Assembly: GCA_012934845.2 (NCBI GenBank)
Contig: WNNJ02001604.1
Location: 1 to 64,000, forward strand
Reading direction: 5' to 3'
From: Pomphorhynchus laevis
Lineage: Eukaryota; Acanthocephala; Palaeacanthocephala; Echinorhynchida; Pomphorhynchidae
DNA length: 64,000 nucleotides
Part shown: in pieces, positions 56,601 through 64,000 of the stretch
Position numbering within the stretch: position 1 is the first letter of the stretch
Layout of the letters: the number at the start of each line of letters is the position of its first letter
Program-made: the position numbers and the translations under genes
The notes under the pieces: generated by a model
Seen by the model: only the letters and a program-made list of their open reading frames with translations
Databases searched by the model: none
Told to the model about the DNA's origin: nothing

Positions 56601-59600
56601 CTTTTATGTTTACTATAATTTTTCCGCTAAAATTAAGCAATATTTAGGAAATGGTGTTTTTAAAAGTCAAGCAGAGAGCTTGACTTTTAAATTCGTCGTC
56701 GAGATGAATCATACCCCTGATTTAGTCTTTGGACAATATTGAAGTTCAGACGTTACAAATAGTATGCTCATCGTTGACTTTTAACGTTTTTATCTACAGC
56801 AGCTTTCAACATTTTTGACTTGTTTTAATCAAATGCTAGACTGTTGTTATTATGTAATCTCTGTAATACATATGACAATCTTTTAAGTAACTTAAGGAAT
56901 GACACCATGACGCCACAAATGAATTGACCTTTATGAATAGAGATGGTCTGATAAGCAAGTTTTTGTTTACGAGTATTCATCAGTTCGAATTAAGCTTTTT
57001 AGGGAAAATGCAATTTTTTTAAAATTTTAGCCGGCAGCCGACACGTCATCGAGATGACTCATACTACAGATTAGTGATTTTGTTTATTTTTGACGCTTAG
57101 AAGTAACAAAAAGTAATCTGATTAATAAGGGCTAACAAGATTTGCTCAACAGCAGCTTTTGACCTGTTTCAATGAAATGCTGGACTGTTTTTATTATGAT
57201 TGTTTAATGCAATCTCACGATACACTTCATCGAGATGCATCATACTAAATATGATTGCTTTTTTTATCTTTGACGCTAAGAAGTAACGAATAGTATTCTT
57301 ATCTTTTTGGTAGACTAGTTATGAGCTGATAGCAGCTTTAAAAAATTGCCGTATTCCATTGAATTTATGACCATTGTAATCATGCATGTTTGATGCAATC
57401 TTAATTTGACAACTGCCAAAGTATTTTAAAAGATAATGAAATGGCACAATAAAAGATCATTCAAACGACTAAGATATATAAAAATGATCTAATTAGCCAG
57501 TTTTAAGTTTACTACAAATTTGCCGCAAAAATTTAGCAATTTTTAGAAAATGGTATTTTTTAAAATTCAAGCCCACAGCCGAAACGTCATCAAGTTAGCC
57601 TGTACAACAGAAAAGTTCTTCCGTTTATCTTTGACGTTTTAAAGTGATTAATGGTATGATGATCGTTAGTGTTGACCAGTAATTATGGGATAGCAGCTTT
57701 CAAAATATTGTCGTACTCTATTAAAATCTATAACCATTGTTATCATGCTTGTTTGATGCAATTAGAATGATGCCAAATTCATTTGAATAATAAAAACGAC
57801 ACAATGCTGCATAATTTAAACACTTGATATGAATAAAGACAGTTTAAAAGGAGCAAACAGAGAGTTTACAATAATTTTGCGCTAAAATTAAACAATTTAT
57901 AGAAAATGCTATATTTTCAAAGACCGGGCAAACTTCAAAATATAAATTAAAAAATCTCATAAGAATGCTTAGTGCTTTCAGTAATCATGGAAGTTTAGGC
58001 GTTACAAATAGTATGCTGATCGTTAACTGTGGACATTTTTAATAAACAGCAGCTTTTAAGATTTTGGCATATTTCAATGAAAATGCTAGACTCTTGTTAT
58101 TACGATTGTTTAATCCAATCTTAATGATATATATGACAACCTTTTGAATATATTTAACAAATGATCTTATGACGCAACAAATGAATTGACTAATATGAAT
58201 AGAGATGTCTTACAAGCAAGTTTTTTGTGTACGAGAATTTAGCAGTTTGAATATTTAGAGGAAATGCTATTTTTTAAAAGTCAAGGAGGCTGCCGAAAAC
58301 CTCATCGAGATAGCTCATACTACATATGAGTAATTTTTTTCATCTTTAACATATGGCGGATTCCATCGAAATCTATGACCATTGTTATCATGCATGTTTT
58401 ATGCAATCTTAATAAAACAAATGTTAGATTATTAAAAAGAATAAAAAATAACACAATGTCGCATTTTAAAAATTGCTGATATTAGTAAAGATTGTCTTAT
58501 AATCAAGATTTAATTTTTCTATTATTTTCCCGCTTAATTTGAGCGATTTATAAAACTGCGATTATTCAAAATTTAAACATACAGCTAAAACGTAATCAAG
58601 ATGGATCATACTACTGATGAGTTATTCTGGCTATCTTTGACGTCTAGGAGGGACTAATAGTATGATGATCGTTAGTGTTGACAAGTTTTTAACTAACAAC
58701 AGCTTTCAACATATTGCCGTATTCTCTTAAAATCAATGAGCATGTTTATCATGCATGTTTGATGCAATCCAACTGATAGTTATGCCAAATTCTTATAAGT
58801 GGGATAAAATGAAACAATGAAGCATCATTATAACGCCTGATATAAATAAAGATAATCTGGTAAGCAACTTTTATGTTTACTATAATTTTTCCGCTAAAAT
58901 TAAGCGATTTATAGGGAATGGTATTTTTAAAAGTCGAGCAGAGAGCCAAATCGTCAACGAGATAAATCATACCACTGATTTAGTCTTTGGACAATATTGA
59001 AGTTTAGACGTCACAAATAGTATGCTGATCGTTGACTGTTTACGTTTTTATCTACAGCAGCTTTCTGCATTTTTGACTTGTTTTAATTAAATGCTAGACT
59101 GTTGTTATTATGTAATGTCTGTAATACATATGACAATCTTTTAAGTAATTTAAGGAATGACACAATAACGCTACAAATGAATTGACCTTTATGAATAGAG
59201 ATGGTCTGATAAGCAAGTTTTTGTTTACGAGTATTCATCAGTTTGAATTAAGCTATTTAGGGAAAATGCTTTTTTTTCAAAATTTTAGGCGGCAGCCGAC
59301 ACGTCATTGAGATGACTCATACTACAGATTAGTGCTTTTGTTCATTTTTGACGCTTAGAAGTAACAAATAGTAATATTATCAATAAAGGCTAACAAGTTT
59401 TTGCCTGACAGCAGCTTTTGACCTGTTTCAATGAAATGCTGGACTGTTTTTATTATGATTGTTTAATGCAATCTCACGATACACTTCATCGTGATGCATC
59501 ATACTACAAATGATTGCTTTTGTTTATCTTTGACGCTTAGAAGTAACAAATAGTATTCTTATCTTTTTGGTAGGCTAGTTATTGCCTGATAGCAGCTTTA

Positions 59601-60771
59601 AAAAATTGCCGTATTCCATTAATTTATGACCAATGTAATCACGCATGTTTGACGCAATCTTAATTTGACAACTGCCGAGGTTTTTTGAAGGATAAGAAAA
59701 TTGCACAATAAAGGATCATTCATACGACTGAGAAGTATAAAAATGATCTAATTAGCCAGTTTTAAGTTTTCTACAATTTTGACGCAAAAATTTAGCAATT
59801 TTTAGAAAATGGAATTTTTTAGAAGTCAAGCCCACCTCCGAAACGTCATCAAGTTAGCCTGTACAACAGAAAAGTTCTTTCGTTCATCTTTGACGTTTTT
59901 AAGTGATTAATAGTATGATGATCGTTAGTGTTGACCAGTAATTATGGGACAGCAGCTTTCAAAATATTGCCGTTCTCCATTAAAATCCATGACTGTTGTT
60001 ATCATGCTTGTTTGATGCAATTAGAATGATACACATGCCAAATTCATTTGAATAATAATAACGACAAAATGCTGCATAATTTTGACACTTGATATAAATA
60101 AAGATAGTTTAAAAAGAGCAACCTTAAAGTTTACTATAATTTTGCGCTAAAATTAAACAATTTATAGAAAATGCTATATTTTCAAAGACCGGGCAGACCT
60201 CAAAATATAAATTAAAATAACTCATAAGAATGCTTAGTGCTTTCAGTAATCATGGAAGTCTAGGCGTTACAAATAGTATGCTAATCGTTAACTGTGGACA
60301 TTTTTAATAAACAGCAGCTTTTAAGATTTTGGCATATTTCAATGAAAATGCTAGACTCTTGTTATTACGCTTGTTTAATCCAATCTTAATGATACATATG
60401 ACAACATTTTGAATATATTTAACAAATGATCTTATGACGCAACAAATGAATTGACTAATATGAATAGAGATTTCTGACAAGCAAGTTTTTTGTTTACGAG
60501 AATTTAGCAGTTTGAATGGTGCTATTTAGAGAAAATGCTATTTTTCAAAAGTCAAGCAGGCTGCCGAAAACCTCATCGAGATAGCTCATACTACAGATGA
60601 GTGCTTTCGTTCATCATTGACGTTTATAAGTAAAATAGTATTTCGATCGGTATGTGTTTAGAAGTTAACCGACATCAGCTTTCGACATATGCCGTATTCC
60701 ATCGAAATCTATGACAATTGTTATCATGCATGTTTTATGCAATCTAAACAAAACAAATGCCAGATTCTTAA
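50621..60771. repeat. Satellite array, right part
   Basis: Higher-order satellite with unit starts near 53165, 55509, 57853 and 60114. Around 51580-52270 an extra block of about 0.74 kb repeats monomers already present, with a junction near 52180-52270 typical of unequal exchange. A deletion of some tens of bases lies near 58338. A small inverted duplication lies at 56659-56691. The array ends at about 60771, in the middle of a monomer (cagattcttaaaaa). No gene is supported. Confidence 0.92.
56659..56691. repeat. Perfect hairpin in one satellite monomer
   Basis: tttaaaagtcaagc (56659-56672) is followed by the loop agaga and by gcttgacttttaaa (56678-56691), a perfect 14-bp inverted repeat. 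Other monomers read gtcaagcagagagccaaatcg, without the right arm. This copy gained about 15 bases complementary to its own upstream sequence. Confidence 0.9.
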
Positions 60772-60994
60772 AAATTAAATCAGCTAACTGAGTCTACGTA
60801 TTGTTATATTATTATAAAATAAACAAAACAATAATGCTAAATCAAAATTTTAATTATTGAATAATAAAATTAATAATTGTTTTTAGATTTTCTATAATTT
60901 AAATCAAGTTAAAAAATAAAAATAAAAATAAAAAATAAAAAATAAAATAAACGACATTTTTTTGAATTGACTAATAAATAACAGACGTTGTATC
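60772..60994 (-). other. AT-rich 3' flank of the Penelope-like element
   Basis: Sequence between the satellite edge and the structured region. It contains runs of aaaaataaaaat (60915-60952). The stretch 60839-60868 (aaatcaaaatttt then aattattgaataata) resembles the 3' end of the phosphatase-bearing LINE at 33175-33203. No coding potential is seen. It may be the 3' terminal part of the Penelope-like element, or a small separate insertion at its end. Confidence 0.4.
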
Positions 60995-61006
60995 AGAATA
61001 AGAATT

Positions 61007-61109
61007 AGAGGTCATCAGGAGGAACTGCTATGCTTTCAGGTTTCGGCCCCTAACTCCTTTACCCAACATAGCAGCTAGGCCAAATACATGCTAATGATGT
61101 ATTTCCTCT
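61007..61109 (-). ncRNA. Three-way-junction RNA, possible degenerate hammerhead
   Basis: Minus-strand fold in the 3' region of the Penelope-like element. The closing stem pairs 61105-61109 with 61007-61011 (AGAGG/CCTCT). A second stem pairs 61097-61104 with 61082-61089 (8 bp, 7-nt loop), and a third pairs 61067-61074 with 61025-61032 (8 bp, 34-nt loop). The box CTGATGA (61012-61018) precedes the closing stem and GAAA (61102-61105) precedes the second stem, as in a hammerhead core. However, the closing stem uses the G of GAAA and pairing next to the cleavage site is poor. Naiad elements are reported to carry hammerheads. Activity is doubtful. Confidence 0.35.
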
Positions 61110-61291
61110 GAAATAACTATCTAGTATCTTATTCTAATGCAAAGTATATTATTTATTATCCATCTATAAAAATTTGCCACTTAAGAGTTTAAATTTATTC
61201 TTTATATTATTGTGTTGATTTATATATTTTACTATTTTCTGCTTGATGTTATTTTTATAGTAACCTAGTTTAAAATATGTATCTTATTAAA

Positions 61292-61738
61292 TTATTTAAA
61301 TGATTTTGAAGAAAGTCCAATATCATTACATATTGTTGCAATTCTTAAAATTTCATTATTTAATGTATTATATTTTATATTATATGGTATGCATGAATGC
61401 TCATGCAAAAATATGTTTCTTGTAAATTTAAATATGTCATCTTTACGATATAAATTAATAGTAGTTTTAGTTAATGTTAATTTAATGTTCATATCTAGAT
61501 ATACACCTTCTTTATCATTAATATTGGTTTTGTTAAGAATAAGGCTTTCTGGATAAATGTGCTCACTAATTAAATAAAAATTATTAGAATTAAATACACA
61601 TATATCATCAATGTATCGAAACATATATTTCATATATTTATATTGTTTAGATTTAGTTTTTACACAGTTATGAACAAATTCATATTCTATAAAGCTTAAA
61701 AACAAGTCAGCTATAATTGGGCTACTATTACCACCCAT
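61292..61738 (-). pseudogene. Penelope-like RT, C-terminal piece
   Basis: A 148-codon open piece holding the RT palm motifs B and C. MGGNSSPIIADLFLSFIEYE at its start is motif B, FRYIDDICVF is the catalytic YIDD box, and GVYLDMNIKL is a later palm strand typical of Penelope-type RTs. It belongs to the same element as the piece at 62108-63865. The first Met is internal to the domain and is not a real start. Confidence 0.82.
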
Positions 61739-62107
61739 TGGAACACCGTTTACTTGTCTAAATATAGATGTCCCTACTTATAAATAATTTTGATTTATCA
61801 AAATATTTAAGGATTCTATTAATTCAATTTTATCCATATATTTATATTTATTTGATGGTTTAATTTTAGTTAGATAGGCGTTATAATTATTATAACATAT
61901 ATATGTATATCTTTTTCCGAATATAAGGTTAATTAATTTTACTAACGCTTCTTTAATATCTACTAAATCTAGATTTGTATAAAGCGTACTAAAATCGTAT
62001 GTATTTATATTTTGAAAATTTATTCCTTTTGTCTGTTCTAAAAATTTTTCTGTAGAATTAATACTGAAATAGTGTTTTATACCAGTATTAATTTCGATTA
62101 CCTTGCA
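61739..62107 (-). pseudogene. Penelope-like RT, middle part
   Basis: Sequence between the two larger open pieces. It still encodes recognisable RT, including INTYDFSTLYTNL near 61970-62010, the motif A of Penelope-type RTs. It shows that the element is an old RT gene interrupted about twice and not two separate genes. Confidence 0.7.
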
Positions 62108-63865
62108 CTATTTTTTAAAATGTGCTTTAATTACTCTAAGTATTTTATTCATATAGACAGAAAGTGGTTTTAATTTACATTTAAACGCACTACATATGAA
62201 CCTAGGTTTTGTTGGATTTTTATGTAATTTTGGATTCCAATATAATATAGGTATAGTTTTATTATCTAATTCAACCTTTATACCCTTTTTATCCATTATA
62301 GAACAGTGACTTGTAATAATTGTTTCTAAACTCAACTCACTACGTTCATATACTGGATTTACATTTAAATCATTAGAATTAACCTCTTTCATTAGTATAT
62401 CATAATAAAGCTTTTTGCATATGAAGACAAAGTTATTACTAGCTTTATCAATAGTTGCTATTATATAGTTATCCTTTAATTTAGTAAGTTCTTTATACAT
62501 ATCTTTATTAATTTTATCTTTCCTTTTATAATTGTTTGTTATTTTCATTTTATTTTTAATTTTATCAAATATATAATCTTTCCAAATTTTTATCTTAGAT
62601 ATATTCGAGCTTTCATTTTTAATCAGCTTACTAAAGTAATCATTTAAGTTATTATATAACGAACTGTAAATTTTATTTTTGTCGTTGTTGTTATTTAATC
62701 TATATTTATACCCTTTTGATAGCAGCTTTCTTAATTCACAATTTTCAATTAATTCTAGATTATGGGTACATATATGTACATTTATTTTATCAAAACTAAG
62801 ACTTTTACAATTGCATTCTGTTTCCATTATGTTTCTTATATTATCGTTACCTATTGATTTTAATTCTTTATTATAATTACAAATTTTTCGTCCTAATGGT
62901 GGTAGGAGTTTATACCTTATTTTAGGAATATATTTACTTAAATCTGACCCTATTATTTCTTTACTTTTAGAATTATTTAAAAGTCCGGCTATATTTATGT
63001 TATCTATACATTTATTAATTAAGTTTATGGTTAATGTATATTTTCTATTGTTATTATTTACATTTATTGTATGATTATAGTATTTTGTATTACAATAACT
63101 GTCTATTATACAACTTAGCCTATCATAGTCGTTAATTAATTTTTGATTTATTGAACATATGATATCTTTAGAAAAACTTCTTATATTTACATAAAGATCT
63201 TTTAGCTTATTATCACTTAAAAGTTGTTTTAACATTTCTAATTGTTCATTTATATACATATCTTTTTTAATATTTTTAACTCTATTTTTCCTATTCCTTT
63301 TATCACCATGACTTCTTGGTTTGCGTTTAACCGGATTATTATAATATAGTTGTTTATTATGTATTATACTACTTCTGTCAATTCCTTGTACAGCGTCATT
63401 CAATCCTAATGAGTACATGGTTTTTAGCGTTTTAATCCAAAAATCTTCTTTTTCTAATAGTTTTTGATTTAATATTGAAATGTTTTCTTCGATAATATGT
63501 TCTAAAATAAATAATTTACAGTTTTTAATATCATGTCCTATTAATCTCATATGTTTATGAAATATAGTTTGACTATTATGCTGTATATTATATATGTGTT
63601 GCCTAAACCTAGTTTTTAACATTTGATATGTTTTTCCTATATATTGCAATCCACATGTGCATTGTATTAGATAAACTACACCTGCGGTATTGCAGTGACA
63701 ATTATTATTAATATTTAATGAAAAACATTTGTTTGTCGTATTACTTACGATACAATTATTATTATTTATAACATCACAAACTATACAATTTTTTCTGTTA
63801 CATTTAAAAGATCTAAAATTGAAATCATTAGTACTTACGTATTTTTCCAATATTGTTGAGTACAT
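62108..63865 (-). pseudogene. Penelope-like GIY-YIG nuclease and RT N-terminal piece
   Basis: A 585-codon open piece starting with ATG at 63863-63865. Residues 20-60 are Cys-rich (CNRKNCIVC and a following CHC), a putative zinc-binding segment. Residues 61-160 are a GIY-YIG nuclease: GVVYLI, then LQYIGKT, Arg in LKTRFRQH, Glu in LLEKEDFW and Asn in LGLND, the usual catalytic and structural set. A basic Asn/Lys-rich stretch follows. Residues from about 475 carry RT fingers: ATIDKASNNFVFICKKLYYD and YWNPKLHKNPTKPRFICSA. GIY-YIG nicks DNA to prime reverse transcription. AT-rich codons dominate. Confidence 0.82.
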
Positions 63866-64000
63866 GTAACTTTTAAGTCATGATTTTTAACGTTGCTTTT
63901 TCGGTGTCGCCACCTAGTTTAGTTGACTCAGACTAAACTTACAACGGGCCATCCAGCAGCATCTGACACGGAACTGCCCTGCTTAAGGCGGTTGCAGGCT
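63866..64000 (-). other. 5' flank of the Penelope-like ORF
   Basis: A more GC-rich 135-bp stretch upstream of the ATG, reaching the window edge. It could be the element's 5' UTR or neighbouring host DNA. It contains the near-palindromic block gtttagttgactcagactaaac (mirror arms around gactcag). I recognise no gene. Confidence 0.35.

Larger units (their letters stand above)
60772..64000 (-). mobile_element. Penelope-like element with N-terminal GIY-YIG (Naiad-like), broken
   Basis: A minus-strand retroelement that replaces the satellite from about 60772 to the window edge. Reading 5' to 3' it has a Cys-rich segment, a GIY-YIG nuclease, a long Asn/Lys-rich region, a Penelope-type RT and an AT-rich 3' region with strong hairpins. 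N-terminal GIY-YIG is the reverse of the classical Penelope order and is known from the Chlamys and Naiad groups. It is AT-rich and intronless as far as visible. The frame is interrupted about twice, within the RT. The right limit is not seen. Confidence 0.8.

Noticed and set aside
60911-60955. A-rich run as a poly(A) tail of a plus-strand LINE or SINE
   Set aside because: No coding or SINE-like sequence precedes it on the plus strand and no target duplication is visible. It more likely belongs to the AT-rich 3' region of the minus-strand Penelope-like element.
63866-64000. Terminal repeat of the Penelope-like element shared between 63866-64000 and its 3' region
   Set aside because: I compared the two regions on both strands and found only short words in common (such as ctgagtc and its complement), not enough to call a repeat. 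The element's right end lies outside the window.

Overview
The window is metazoan, repeat-dominated nuclear DNA. About 45 kb of the 64 kb is one AT-rich satellite. Its higher-order unit is about 2.33 kb and holds six monomers of about 350-363 bp plus one short monomer of 182 bp. I see no ordinary single-copy host gene. An RTE-clade LINE of a kind I recall from parasitic nematodes, a permuted Penelope-like element and the AT-rich satellite suggest an invertebrate, plausibly a nematode. The species cannot be named from this sequence.

Layout: satellite from 1 to about 60771, interrupted by five insertions. Two RTE LINE copies (6001-9178 and 21367-24544) share the same 15-bp target duplication and flanks, so they are one insertion copied by segmental duplication (offset about 15.37 kb). 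A 5'-truncated LINE with a restriction-like endonuclease (RLE) lies at 28286-30708. Two nearly identical copies of a longer RLE LINE lie at 33174-38394 and 45425-50608, again from segmental duplication. From about 60772 to the right edge the sequence is a Penelope-like element with an N-terminal GIY-YIG nuclease (Naiad-like order), with broken reverse transcriptase (RT) and a structured 3' region.

The most interesting content is in the RLE LINEs. In the longer family the ORF does not stop after the CCHC finger and RLE domain. It runs in frame through a linker into a complete PTPN1/PTPN2-type protein tyrosine phosphatase domain, with WPD loop, CSAGIGRSGT loop and Q loop. In the 28.4-30.7 kb element, a related but diverged RLE ORF runs in frame into an intron-free ubiquilin: STI1 repeats and C-terminal UBA, but no UBL. 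So two lineages of one LINE group carry two different host regulatory genes at the same place, the C-terminal end of the RLE module. Both ORFs also contain the peptide NEDFD at or near the end, encoded by almost the same 15 nt, and both elements have 3' ends resembling Penelope-element sequence. This looks like a cargo-capturing non-LTR retrotransposon lineage.

Relative order of events from the sequence: satellite amplification; insertion of the phosphatase-bearing LINE; damage to its RT region; segmental duplication; then insertion of the ubiquilin-bearing LINE into one duplicate only, the other duplicate keeping the empty site near 42958-42970. The ubiquilin insertion is therefore the youngest event seen among these and its ORF is intact.
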